Assembly (NCBI RefSeq): GCF_905147365.1
Contig: NC_056418.1
Coordinates: 14,755,262-14,819,261 of the forward strand
From: Aricia agestis
Taxonomy: Eukaryota > Arthropoda > Insecta > Lepidoptera > Lycaenidae
Direction of reading: 5' to 3'
DNA: 64,000 nt
Position 1 is the stretch's first letter, and each line of letters starts with the position of its first letter. A program made the position numbers and the translations under genes. Below are positions 44,201 through 53,568 of the stretch, piece by piece. The notes beneath the pieces are model-generated. The model did not search any database and was not told the origin of the DNA. It saw only the letters and a program-made list of their open reading frames with translations.

Positions 44201-45713
44201 GTGATAGAAGAAATCGTTTGTCGTCAACAGAAGTGGCGCAAGTAATATTTTTAAATGTAAATAAAATGTAAGTAGAAAAAACTGACATTGTAAAAAAAGA
44301 TGTAAAAATATGTACATATTATGTAGTACCAAAAAAGAAAAAAAACATTTAAAGCATTTGTAAATAATAAAATTGTATATAATATACAACCTAACCTTAA
44401 CCTAAACCTAAACCAATTTATGTACATGGTAAATATTATATACCTAATGAACTTTGAAATACGCCTATAATTTTACTAATCATGTTTGTTCAAATATAAT
44501 ATCAATACAGAGTTAAAATTAATGTTGGCAACAAATATATAATTAACCAAATAATGCATTATTAAATTATAACGATTATATTATTGTAAATATGTAACAA
44601 ACACGTTATATTATATTATTACATCACCCACCGCGTTATAATTATTGTAGACGTTACGCATCATCATATTATTGATATAACATAAAGAAAGAATTTCAAT
44701 AACGTCGGTAACTTTACAACGCGTCCAGAATCGAGATTTCATTCGATATAACGTAGCGTCAAAACTAGCGCGCTTGAAAAATGTAGCATATTCCATATAG
44801 CGTGTTATGAAAATATAGCCGTTAGGAACACCACTGGAAACAACCACCACTACCACAGAATAGATAATAGTACAAGGTTATACTGTATACAAATGAAGGT
44901 TATAACACGTAAGGGTGAAGACAAACAAGGATGGACAAAGAGAATGATTAGATTAGGATTTTTTTACTACCTCATGGACACAATTATACTACCTCATGTG
45001 ATGTAGCAAACTTAGCTAGAGAATCTACCACTTCATTACCTTTGATGTCAGAAATCAGAATATCCTGGAATCTAGACACGTGAAATATTTAAACCTTTTT
45101 TATAACAATTTAATACAGATTGTTTAATCTTGAGTAGAATAGAACTATGTAATTTGTTATATATTATTGTGTTAGAAAACAGGGATTCCAGTCCTAGTAG
45201 CAAGTGGCAAGCGATTATCGTAAACGCCAACAAAATGTATGCGATTTGACATAAGTCATCGCTTCGCTAGCGAATACTAATGTCAAATCCCATACATTTT
45301 GTGGCGTTGGCGTTTACGATAATCGCTTGTCGCTTGTCTAGGCCCTCAGGTCACCCTGTGAGTCAGAGAATATAACTGCATTATATACATAGCTGAGCAT
45401 TAACTCGTTAATCCGTTAATCGTTAATTAACGGAGTTAACATTTCGATTAACGGATCAACTTTTAAGTTAACTTTTAAAAATATTAATGGACTTGTTAAC
45501 TTCCGTTAATATGTAGAAGTCCGTTAATCGTTAATATTTGTTGTGCTAATATATTGTTTGTTGACAGATAACGCGATACCAATAAAGTCGTGGTTCTCCG
45601 ACCCGCTGGACGTGTGCCTGCTGAACCTGCTGCCCGTGCTCGACGCGCTGCGGTTCACGCACGACGTGCGCAGCGTTCTCTCGCGCAACCTCCACCTGCA
45701 CCGCCTGTGGTAG
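35181..45713 (+). CDS. CTDNEP1: CTD nuclear envelope phosphatase 1 (Dullard)
   Basis: Ser/Thr phosphatase of the nuclear envelope and ER that dephosphorylates lipin to control membrane lipid synthesis. In insects and vertebrates it also dampens BMP signalling. Six coding exons: 35181..35279, 35359..35425, 36619..36809, 39885..39997, 41960..42075, 45568..45713, giving 243 residues (human CTDNEP1 has 244). The N-terminus has a hydrophobic segment (about 8-28) for membrane association. The HAD/FCP catalytic motif DLDETL places nucleophile D66 and D68. VVFTAS (motif II) and ILDNSPGAY follow, and the protein ends LHRLW as in other animals. All junctions are GT-AG. It is intact. The promoter is shared with divergent AP-2 mu. 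A further intron probably lies in the 3' UTR. Confidence 0.97.
35359..35425 (+). CDS. CTDNEP1: Dullard coding exon 2
   Basis: Residues 34-55, containing YPLSPVSRHRL. Acceptor TTTTCAG, donor A|GTGAGT. Confidence 0.96.
36032..36345 (-). mobile_element. Degenerate Helitron/LINE-like end in Dullard intron 2
   Basis: ACTAGCTGTCCCCGCAAAC at one side and GTCGTTTCGGAGGAGTATGG followed by ATATATAAGATTT at the other match the common Lepidoptera repeat plan that ends in CTAGT on the minus strand. Confidence 0.5.
36619..36809 (+). CDS. CTDNEP1: Dullard coding exon 3
   Basis: Residues 56-119 with the catalytic DLDETL and the conserved HKRPHVDFF segment. Confidence 0.97.
37298..38055 (-). mobile_element. 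Helitron, complete, in Dullard intron 3
   Basis: On the minus strand it starts TCTATACTAATATTATAAATG after a host A and ends GGCAACAGCTAG before a host T. It is enlarged by the MITE at 37546-37685. Much of it is repeated in inverse orientation at 39058-39480. Confidence 0.85.
37546..37685. mobile_element. Harbinger-like MITE inside the Helitron
   Basis: Termini GCCCCAATTTCACCAACG and CGTTGGTGAAATTTGGTC with TTA duplicated on both sides. It shares termini with the 800-bp elements at 32440 and 40201. Confidence 0.85.
38104..38185. mobile_element. Small GC-rich foldback
   Basis: GCGCTACACCGGAATGGCAG and CTGCCATTCCGGTGTAGCGC are exact complements separated by a short loop. Confidence 0.85.
38190..38297 (+). 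mobile_element. Helitron 3' end fragment
   Basis: Ends GACGAAGTCGCGGGCAACAG then CTAG followed by T. Confidence 0.75.
38325..38710 (+). repeat. Imperfect direct repeat
   Basis: Two units starting TATGATTAGTTCT (about 38337 and 38591) share a GCCATCTGTT block, ATTGCAT(T/C)GATATATTT and TTCTGGAT. Confidence 0.7.
38745..38830 (-). mobile_element. SINE family B fragment
   Basis: Contains AAAACTTTTTGTTCCGCC and GGACTCGAACCCAGGACCCC, the complement of a tRNA B box, followed by truncated head sequence. Confidence 0.7.
38862..39027 (-). mobile_element. Helitron 5' end fragment
   Basis: Minus-strand start TCTATACTAATATTATAAATG at 39027, with TGTCTGTCTGTCTCGC behind it. Confidence 0.8.
39058..39480 (+). 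mobile_element. Helitron, 3'-truncated
   Basis: Starts TCTATACTAATATTATAAATG and is an inverted near-copy of the right part of 37298-38055. No CTAG end was found before the SINE at about 39500. Confidence 0.8.
39500..39816 (+). mobile_element. SINE family C without its tRNA head
   Basis: Begins at GTTCCCGCGTTGGAAACATG and runs to CCGGTGTGGGAG as in the 9653 copy. It ends 69 bp before Dullard exon 4. Confidence 0.8.
39885..39997 (+). CDS. CTDNEP1: Dullard coding exon 4
   Basis: Residues 120-156, beginning VSQWYELVVFTASMEIYG (HAD motif II T130). Confidence 0.97.
40201..40966. mobile_element. Harbinger-like element copy 2, Dullard intron 4
   Basis: 766 bp, inverted relative to the copy at 32440-33239, with TAA duplicated at 40198-40200 and 40967-40969. 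Termini AACCCAATTTCACC and GATGAAACTGGGTC. Confidence 0.85.
41008..41200 (+). repeat. 193-bp inverted repeat, left arm, upstream of Dullard exon 5
   Basis: It matches 42812-43004 in reverse complement over its whole length by eye, with a landmark GCAACGCGTTGC palindrome near 41141. Both arms are 193 bp and the match stops at the same points. I see no terminal inverted repeats of its own. Confidence 0.92.
41505..41727 (-). mobile_element. Helitron-like element
   Basis: On the plus strand it reads GCCCGCAACTGCGTTGCGC through ATCGGTTCAGCGGTTTGG to TTATAATATTAGTATGGA, the reverse of a Helitron 5' start. Confidence 0.75.
41960..42075 (+). CDS. CTDNEP1: Dullard coding exon 5
   Basis: Residues 157-195, with the Mg-binding ILDNSPGAY motif. 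At 116 nt it is not a multiple of 3, so skipping would frameshift the mRNA. A perfect 193-bp inverted repeat flanks this exon. Confidence 0.97.
42095..42310. mobile_element. MITE with TTGATTCCTGGG termini
   Basis: Relative of 30556-30726, ending CTGCCTAGGAATCAATTTCC. It starts 20 bp after the Dullard exon 5 donor. Confidence 0.7.
42555..42640 (+). mobile_element. tRNA-like SINE head
   Basis: GATGAGCGCATTGGTAGCTC resembles an A box and GGATTCGAATCC a B box, followed by an A-rich run. It is likely a truncated SINE family B copy rather than a tRNA gene. Confidence 0.65.
42812..43004 (-). repeat. 193-bp inverted repeat, right arm, downstream of Dullard exon 5
   Basis: Reverse complement of 41008-41200. 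The arms are 1611 bp apart and enclose exon 5. Confidence 0.92.
43887..44836. mobile_element. hAT-like element copy 2, Dullard intron 5
   Basis: 950 bp, inverted relative to copy 1, with an exact 8-bp duplication GAAACAAC at 43879-43886 and 44837-44844. It has one 38-bp subterminal unit where copy 1 has five. Confidence 0.93.
45194..45343. mobile_element. Foldback MITE
   Basis: Arms with AAGCGATTATCGTAAACGCC and GGCGTTTACGATAATCGCTT are exact complements. Confidence 0.85.
45395..45545. repeat. CGTTAAT-rich palindromic block before Dullard exon 6
   Basis: Many TTAATCCGTTAATCG and CGTTAATTAACG units lie within 25-170 bp of the exon 6 acceptor. Probably remains of a miniature element. Confidence 0.6.
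45568..45713 (+). CDS. CTDNEP1: Dullard coding exon 6
   Basis: Residues 196-243 (DNAIPIKSWF to HRLW) and TAG. Seven bases after the stop is a strong donor, CCCG|GTAAGT. Confidence 0.97.
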
Positions 45714-46303
45714 CGTCCCGGTAAGTACACATCGTGAAAAAAACACACAAATTAAAAAGTTCTACTGTCATTTTGAAGTTTATACTTTTTAAGCTGACTT
45801 AAAAGTTCAAAGGTCAAAGTTCGCCGCCAGTGGTAGCGTACAGGTCTATATACTAGAGCTCGGCAAGGCTTTAAATGAAAGTGGCGAAAAAAGTAACTAA
45901 CGCTGCCATCATACAAAAAACGCCATTTTTGATAGTTCTCCTAATTACCAGCAGCGCCCCCGCCCACGTTCATTTAAAGCCTTGTCGCACTTTACACAGA
46001 GTAAACTTTTTTAAATGCAAATTAATAAGTTTATGCTTTTTAAATTTAGTTTTAAAATGTTCAAAGGTCAACGGTAGCGCACGCACTATACACCGTGTCC
46101 CGCCATCCATAAGTAACATTGATGAACATGAACTTCATTGCTAATACATACTCACAATTTTGACACAACTAAAACGTATAATGTCAATATTTTGACGCTT
46201 ATATACTTTATTTGATAATATTACTGATGTAGGAATTTGGATAGCGATCTACAAAATATAAGAGAATAAATCTAAAACTTATTAATATTTTTCTCTTTTT
46301 CAG
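45714..46303 (+). other. Probable 3' UTR intron of Dullard (45721..46303)
   Basis: Donor GTAAGT at 45721 and acceptor TTTCTCTTTTTCAG ending at 46303 bound a 583-bp segment. The exon junction would lie 7 nt after the stop, too close to trigger nonsense-mediated decay. Confidence 0.6.
45866..45985. mobile_element. MITE inside the 3' UTR intron
   Basis: Termini AAGGCTTTAAATGAA and TTCATTTAAAGCCTT. Confidence 0.75.
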
Positions 46304-46677
46304 ATACATACTGGTTTTTGTACAAATGAGAGAAGCGGCGAGCGCTTCTGGATCCTATTTATTATTATTTTCACCTGTTAGATCCTATAGCGCTTATGCA
46401 ATTATACATATAGAGATAATATAGTTAATTGTTTTAAGTTCGTTTTTAATGTGATTAGTGTAATATACATAGGTGGTATATACTTCAGTTACCTACGTGT
46501 GTAGGAGTATCCGGGAGAATTATCCTCTGAAAGTGAGATGGCTGTTTTTAACTAGCGTAAGTTTGTATATAATATGTATTTTTCCTCCTGGATTTTTCAT
46601 GTTCTCCAAAATTAAAACAATAAGTATGTTAATGATTAAAATAAGTCTTGTACTGTTGCCTTGTATTTTTTTATGAC

Positions 46678-46683
46678 AATAAA
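46678..46683 (+). terminator. CTDNEP1: Candidate Dullard poly(A) signal
   Basis: AATAAA 375 bp into the last UTR exon, followed by a T/GT-rich stretch. Other AATAAA sites occur at about 47151, so longer forms are possible. Confidence 0.5.
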
Positions 46684-46689
46684 AATTGT

Positions 46690-47694
46690 TTGAAAATGTT
46701 TGTAATATCGTAAAATTTTTAGTAATGAAAAAGTAAAAACCCCAGCGTATTGCCATAATTAAAATTGTATTATCATGGATTTGGATAACAAAAAACTTAT
46801 TTCGTGACTAAACATTTTAAAAATTAAGTTTTACACAACAGCAAAATGTTATTTTACCCTCTTAAATCAGGTATAATCAGGTAAGGAAATATTTCACATA
46901 AAGTGTTTCCACAACTAAAAATTACGTTTAATTAATGTATTTAAAAAAAAAGGCGTAAAACTTGTTGATTTTTTTAATGATATGTTTTGCGTTCAATACT
47001 CTAGTGATTAGTCTTTAGTATGTCCACTTTGTAGCTTTGAAATGTTGTGTTGCCACTTACGAATGAATATATAATTTTGTTTTCTTTAGCGCATCAAATG
47101 AAGCTTACTGTTGCTTTATAAACTGGTTCATGATTATTAAAAATTGTAATAAATAAAATCTTCAAAGTACAAAAATTGGTGTTGTGAAAGAATTTAAAAC
47201 CTTTTTATAGTTTGAATCACAAAAAACGTACTAATGCTACAAAGTGGTAATTTGGCAACATAACAAAACAAATTCCTGTAAAATAAATAGTGCTTCAAGC
47301 TATGTTTATTGTCTTATTTTCTTTAGTCATTAATATTAACATTATGTGTAAAAAAATATGTTTGAAATCGGTGCGAATTTGTTACAAAAACATATTGTAA
47401 ATTTTTAATGTTGAATTTGTGTTTTAATTCAATAAAAAATTGGTTTTTAGGTAGCATTTTTGTTAAGTCAAGCATTTTTTATGCTTGAAATTTGTGTGCT
47501 TTTAAGGAGTTTGAATTGAAACAGTAATTGATAGTGCTGTGAATACAGGTAGCGCCATAACCTCACAAGTCTCAAAATATATCAACATTTTTTTTAACTT
47601 GTTGCCATATAAAAAAATCTAAAATTTTCTGTTTTTTTTTTTTGTCGTATTTGACGAATACCTTTTACAGAAATTTATTGTTGATTCTGTTGTT
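46690..47694. other. No gene seen
   Basis: AT-rich. It may include an extended Dullard 3' UTR. No coding signature. Confidence 0.4.
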
Positions 47695-47702
47695 TGCTAT
47701 AC

Positions 47703-48012
47703 CAGGGGTTCCCAAACTGTGCGCCGCGGGGCCCTGGTGCGCCGTAAAAAGGCAAGAGGGGCGCCGTGAGTCGATCCTCCATCATAATTTTTCCAAAACC
47801 ACTAATATAAAATACAATTATAATATTAATTACAGAGCAGGCAGATGATTAATTAATATTTGTTTATTATTATTTACCCGCCTAACCTAACTATAATCAT
47901 TAAAGGTGTTTATTTGAGTATCTTTTTGTAATACCTAGGTAAAGTAGGGCGCCGTGACAAAATATTGAGACTTGTAAGTGCGCCGCAGGCTGAAAAAGAT
48001 TGGGAACCCCTG
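47703..48012. mobile_element. hAT-like MITE, perfect 8-bp duplication
   Basis: 310 bp with termini CAGGGGTTCCCAAACTGTG and AAAGATTGGGAACCCCTG. TGCTATAC is duplicated at 47695-47702 and 48013-48020. GCGCCG-rich motifs lie just inside both ends. Confidence 0.92.
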
Positions 48013-48020
48013 TGCTATAC

Positions 48021-49340
48021 ATTAAAAATAGCTTATCTGGGAATTTTATCGCTGGTTTTTACTGATAGAGACAAAACTAAGCCTTCAAAGGCGACTGTGA
48101 ATGGTTTTAATATTATTATTATCTTAAACTACAATAGTGGCGCCACCTATGACAATAGCGTGTATACTGTGAACATGTACAAAATACAAAATCAGTTGAG
48201 AAAGTTGTTTACTGACAAATGCTTTTTAAAGTTGCTTCTAGTTTAAAATAGTACCTAGATAGGATAACACTAGAAAATAATTATTTTAATTAATCTTCAT
48301 TTAAAAGTTTTTTGCCAATGAGTTTTAACAACATAAAGCGTCACGAAAAGAAGAAATTTTGATAATTATTATATTGCTATCTCTTTTCCGTTTGCCTAAG
48401 TAATATCCTTGCGAAAAGGGACAAGTAGCTATAAGCCAATGGACGAATTCTCGCCCTATGCCGGAGCTTTAATATAAAACAGTTTCTCTAGGTATCTTGA
48501 TAAAAATACCTAAGTAATCTGTTTAAATTCTAAGTTTTCAATTCGTCTAGGTAATGTTTAGTATGCAGCGACTTTATAAAGCATTGTCGATAAACTATTA
48601 TAGATATTTAATATTATTAAAGTTGATTGTAATTTAGACTATATTTTAGTCTTAAATTGTTAACTGCGTTATATAGCTACATTCATACAGTTTATGTAAA
48701 AAATCTCTAATCACATAAAAATTTTTGTAAAGGCATTCTTATGTTGGTACTTTTTGCTATAAAAGGTCAATTCAAATACAAATTATGTATTATCAAATAT
48801 TTTTCTTCCATTAGTCAAAAAACAGTTAATAATAAAATAATAATTTTAATTACTATAATTAGATAGAAAGACACAGCTGTAACAATAGTACTTAATATTG
48901 TTATGTATTTAGAGATTTTTCTTTACATATCAATCGTGCAATGCCGAACTGATTAAGAACCCATAATAATATGTAAATCTTATCTCTGAACTCTATTTTT
49001 TAAGATCAGTCAGTAATATAAAATACATACAGTACCTACTTATAAAAACCGTAATCAATTTCATTATATCTCTATGCTTACACCACTTAGCGGGCCCCTA
49101 GTCGAGCAATTTTATTGCGCAATATCATGTATTGCGTTATATTATTGACCGTCTAGGGTTGATATTGAAAATCGCGCCCCTTCAATCTAATTGTCAAATA
49201 AACTGTTCAATAAAATAGGGACCGGCTTACTAATAAAATGATTTACATAGCTAATAAATAAACAAAATCTGCTTGTCGTTGGAAATTTCACATGACAAGG
49301 AAAGCTTGAATATACGCTGTGTAAATCTTTTTCTTACTGT
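48021..49340. other. No gene seen
   Basis: AT-rich intergenic DNA. A 93-codon plus-strand frame (47965-48246) overlaps the hAT end and is not gene-like. Confidence 0.4.
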
Positions 49341-49344
49341 CTCC

Positions 49345-49800
49345 AGCTTGCTTAGCACGGGGATTGAAATTTGTTTCCGATCTTCGTAGACAAAATATAA
49401 CTATAGTTTTTTTGATAAAAGATCCTACGCTTAAGTAAATAAGGTCGTAGATTCATTGTCAATGTTATTTTATTTTGAAATGCATTTTGTGAACTGTTTT
49501 TATTACCCATTGTTTAGCGTGAGAAAATTGATAATTCCACCCTCAAAGAATCTACATCGCCAAAGTGCTAGACAAATTGTGTAACATTTTATAAAATGTT
49601 TATAAATCCGAGCTCGCAAAACAATAGGTCGTAAAAGTTGCTCGAAAAACTTACATAAAAAATGATTATTGTTGCCGATGAATCTACGACCTTATTTACT
49701 TTAAATCAGGAACTATTTTCCAAGAAACTATAGTTATTTCTTGTTTTTATCTATTTCTTCTAGATCGACAATCCCCGTGCTAGAACAGTAGGAAGTGATA
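49345..49800. mobile_element. Foldback element
   Basis: Inverted pairs at several depths: TTAGCACGGGGATTG with CAATCCCCGTGCTAG, and AAATAAGGTCGTAGATTCAT with ATGAATCTACGACCTTATTT. Confidence 0.75.
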
Positions 49801-52042
49801 AAGAAGTAAAGGAAGTTAAGTCCAAAGAAATATTATTTACTGACTGATATTAAAATTTGGAGTATACGAAAAATAAGCTATGCAGCTAGATATTATGGTG
49901 AAAAAGAAACGCAGCGAGTATGCTCGCGTTGCCGCTTAGATTAAAGTAAGACTAAATACTAGAAATATACCTCACCCGCTCACACCTACACCCGCCTACC
50001 TGTGTTCAAAAATACCAAAGTGATTCTAATTAATAATTTGCTTCAGTACATACCTACCGATATAAATAGTCACCTACTAACCATTAAAATTATTTAATTT
50101 TGCTACAAGATTATAAAATATTATTTTCTTACAATCAGTTCGGCTTATAAGTATAAGCCAATTATAATTGAAATATACTTGTAAATAATTCTAAGAGCTT
50201 AAAACGAAATCGAATCATCTTTTATTTATAAAAGTACAAAAGTTTTTGCGCGATTTCTATAAATAGTCTGAGAATATTTTTGGCCTGTTTCATAATTATT
50301 TAGTTGCAAGTTTTGTCTCTTTCACTGTACATAAAGTGAGCAGCGACAGAGCTTTGGTATTTGTCACTTAGGCAATTGTAAAAGAGTTAACTTTATAGTT
50401 ATGTAATTTGATTTGATTTTGAATAGTAATTAATGTAAATATAGTATGTAATTAGTGTCAATAAAAATCAGATTTTGCCGGGTACTTCAAAGTGAGATTA
50501 TTTTACACAATATTATGAATGACATCATGAGGCAATAATAAAGAGGTAATGAAGAAGCCATTGCTAAATCTATTGCTGTCTCTTTCTTGGGGGGGGTGGG
50601 GGGAGTAATATTGTTTTGTGATGGCTGATAAAGTATGTTTTTCATCACGGTTACTCTAATAATTTCTAATTGATGCATTACAAACAGTGGGTATGTAATG
50701 AATGATTTGATTTTAAAAATTTAATTAAATTAATTGTTTTATTAAAATTGGAAAACTTACAAATTTATCATTATTAAGTTCAATTTGATCCACTGTTCCT
50801 TGTCTGTATACAAGAACCCAAACTGCATATCTTGAAATGACAGTGTTTGCTACTTCTTGAAGTGACTGTCCAAAAATTTAACTTTTTGTAAACCAGTTGG
50901 TTTTACACCACAGAAAAAAGGAGTCATATGCTCGTAATATTTTAAATATACTGTAATATAAAATACATTGTTCTGGCATATAAAAAGATTGAAAATTTTA
51001 TTGTCTTTTCTTCAATTGTTTTCCTCTGCTTATGATTAAGCATTCCAAAAATTATTGAAAACAAAGTTGAAAGGTAAGAATATAATAAAAATGCAGATAA
51101 GTAATGTCATGAATCATATTTTAATTTTGTATTGATGTTCCACAGTAATTCCTTGTACATAAAGTAACATTTGATTGTATAGGCCTAATTTTTACATGAG
51201 CTCCTAATTTATTTGCATCACAATATATACATGTTTTTAATAGTAAAGCTCTCATGAAAATACCTTGTATGTATTTTGATTCTGCCATGTTTATGTTTAA
51301 CTCGAGAAAAATTTTGGTGACCAAGTGATTAAATATCTATATAAAATATATAATATAGGATAAAAGTAATCATTTGATGCATGTGTTATGACTTATGTGA
51401 TTATGTTACTGTAAATTTGTTAAATTTACAATTTGTCTAAATGGTTTTTACAAAATGGCCTCCTGCAAAGAATGTCCAAACAAAAAATGAAACATGCAAA
51501 ATACTACTACTGTTTTTTCTATTGCATACCTACAATATTTTCACAATAATAACACTTAAAAATCTATAGGATACTTCCATTTAAGGTCTTTGTAAATAGA
51601 TAAAAAGGTAAAGAACTATCAATTAATGAAGTTTGAAAATTAAAACATACTTATTTAATAAAACAAAAAACATTTAGCAAATAAGGTATGGAAATATCTT
51701 ATTCTGAGCTAAATATTAGTCACACTCTAGTAGATGATTATTTTCTCTCCCTTATATTTCATCGTCTTTTCTTTAGAACATGAGACAACATTTACATATT
51801 ACTGATAAAATCCTGTTTGTTAAAGCCAAAATTTACAACCGTTTTTAAAAAGTACCAATATTTTTGAAATTAAATCTCAAAACTAATTATTTATACAAAT
51901 CACACTGTCAAAGGTTTAAAACTTATTCAAAAATTGCCTTGACAAAACAAGATACAAAACAAATGGAGCTAATTTGTTCAGATTTCATCTACACTGTACA
52001 ATGAGGGCCCACTGGAAATATCAGAGGCTCGTTCGACATTAT
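49801..52042. other. No gene; likely includes DCP1 3' UTR
   Basis: AT-rich, with no coding signature and few transposon landmarks. DCP1 is transcribed leftward into this stretch. TTTATT sites (AATAAA on the minus strand) near 50997 and 50739 are candidate poly(A) signals. A G-rich run lies at about 50590. Confidence 0.45.
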
Positions 52043-53281
52043 TTACGACACAGAGAAGGCTTTCTCTGAAAAAGACTTCACATACGCCTCATGAAGTTTG
52101 TTAACAAAGTCTGCGTCATGTTTCAGTAAATAATTGAAAGCTTGAAGTAGTTGGTTCCTAGTGAGAGGTTCAGGAGAGGGTTGCGTGTATCCCGCTGCAC
52201 TAGTGAACATCGTAGGAGGCATCAAAGCAGGCTTCGGTTGATTAGCGATATGCGGAAACACACCAACATCATCAAGTTTACATCCATTATACGACCCGAC
52301 CGCATGACTCGCTTCCTGTGCTTGATTTAAAAATGAAGCAAGTGGTGAGTTCGGCTTGGGAGAAGAAATATGCATTAAATTCAATTCCGCTTCCAATGGA
52401 TTAGTACCATTCAGATCTCCACATTTTACCCTCTGCTGATTTTGGATATCGAGAGGTGTGGATTTTAAAGAGAAACTACTATTTTGTCTGGGGTCAATAG
52501 CAGAGTTGCCATTAGGAGGCTGCGCATCTTGAGGTGTCACCGAGCGCTGCTGCTTCTCTATGTGCTCCACAGAATGAGCCGGGTTGCTCATGAGCCTTTG
52601 CAGAAGGAGCGGACCCTCTCTGACGTCAGGCTGGCGCGGTCCGAATATCCCGGGAGACGGTAACGATGACACAGATGGCATCTGGACGGCGGCGCCGCTG
52701 CCTGCTTTGGCAAAGAAGTCCATGACGCTCTGTGACGTCATATCGGGTGCTCGAGACGGTGTCATGTCATTCTTACTCCCTGACGCACCTTTGTTCGAAT
52801 TAAAATCGTCTTGGGCCTTTGACAGCATACTGAATATATCTACTGAACCCATAGGTTTGGGAGGTGCGCTGTAAGGGCCGCTCGAAGGCATTTCAGATGG
52901 ACCTTTTGTGGAGTCTTTGACTATAGCCGCCAGCTTCGTTGCGACTCGCACACATTCATCCTTGTCGTAAAACCATATGCCGTAAATACGGCACTTAGCA
53001 TTCCTATATAATAGGAAAGGTTCTTTCAGTTGCATTTCGATATTTTTCGATACCGGCTCGATAAGATTGTTTGTGTTCAATCTGTTCATTATAACCAAAC
53101 TATGATATGGCTCACCATTTCTACTGTACACAAACAAAGCACCTTCAACGTTTGTCTTCTCCCATTCGTTTTCTTCAAAAGTGTAAAGAGCTACATGAGA
53201 CGCACTATCAATTATTTCCCTGGCGTAAGGATCTGCTCTTTTTAAAGCAGCAAAATTCATACGTAGCCCAGTGTCAGACAT
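52043..53281 (-). CDS. DCP1: mRNA-decapping enzyme 1 (DCP1)
   Basis: Activator of the DCP2 decapping enzyme, acting in cytoplasmic P-bodies in 5'-3' mRNA decay. One uninterrupted frame of 412 residues. The N-terminal EVH1-type domain (about 1-125) begins MSDTGLRMNFAALKRADPYA and contains the aromatic segments GALFVYSRNG and IYGIWFYDKDE. The middle is low-complexity with a short helix-like DIFSMLSKAQDDFN (about 148-161), like the helical leucine-rich motif of insect DCP1. The C-terminal trimerisation segment (about 370-412) carries LTRNQLLQAFNYLLKHDADF. The start is the first ATG (53279-53281) with A at -3. The frame extends 5 codons upstream only through a GTG, preceded by TAA. No intron was seen. 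It is intact, so a decayed retrocopy is unlikely. Confidence 0.95.
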   Translation of the reverse strand: MSDTGLRMNFAALKRADPYAREIIDSASHVALYTFEENEWEKTNVEGALFVYSRNGEPYHSLVIMNRLNTNNLIEPVSKNIEMQLKEPFLLYRNAKCRIYGIWFYDKDECVRVATKLAAIVKDSTKGPSEMPSSGPYSAPPKPMGSVDIFSMLSKAQDDFNSNKGASGSKNDMTPSRAPDMTSQSVMDFFAKAGSGAAVQMPSVSSLPSPGIFGPRQPDVREGPLLLQRLMSNPAHSVEHIEKQQRSVTPQDAQPPNGNSAIDPRQNSSFSLKSTPLDIQNQQRVKCGDLNGTNPLEAELNLMHISSPKPNSPLASFLNQAQEASHAVGSYNGCKLDDVGVFPHIANQPKPALMPPTMFTSAAGYTQPSPEPLTRNQLLQAFNYLLKHDADFVNKLHEAYVKSFSEKAFSVS

Positions 53282-53407
53282 TTTAAAACTATTCACAAAT
53301 TATTGCTTCTATTATCAAATACGAGCATCACCATCACAGAAATATGACAAATTGAATGTTCGCCATTTTTAAACTTTGAAGCAGTGTTGCCAACTTTTTT
53401 TCACTAA

Positions 53408-53458
53408 AAGGGCCCATTCACGGCAGGACTGCGCGGCAGTCCCGCATTGAATGGGCCT
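53408..53458. repeat. Hairpin upstream of DCP1
   Basis: GGGCCCATTCA and TGAATGGGCCT with inner GGCAGGACTGCG and CGCGGCAGTCCCGC form a strong stem about 130-180 bp upstream of the ATG. GAATGGGCCTTTTAGCCC at about 56112 suggests a dispersed family. Confidence 0.65.
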
Positions 53459-53568
53459 CACCATAGACTTAATATAATATACTGTCGTATAGACCACCTG
53501 ACAACCCGAAAATGCGTGACCATTTTCGATCTGTCAATGTGTGCGTGTGCTAGTGATGTATATTTTAC

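Noticed and set aside
52584..52874. 96-codon plus-strand frame
   Set aside because: Antisense shadow of the DCP1 coding region.
53282..53296. DCP1 start five codons upstream
   Set aside because: The upstream codon is GTG, directly after a TAA in the same frame. The first ATG gives MSDTGLRMNF, the expected start.
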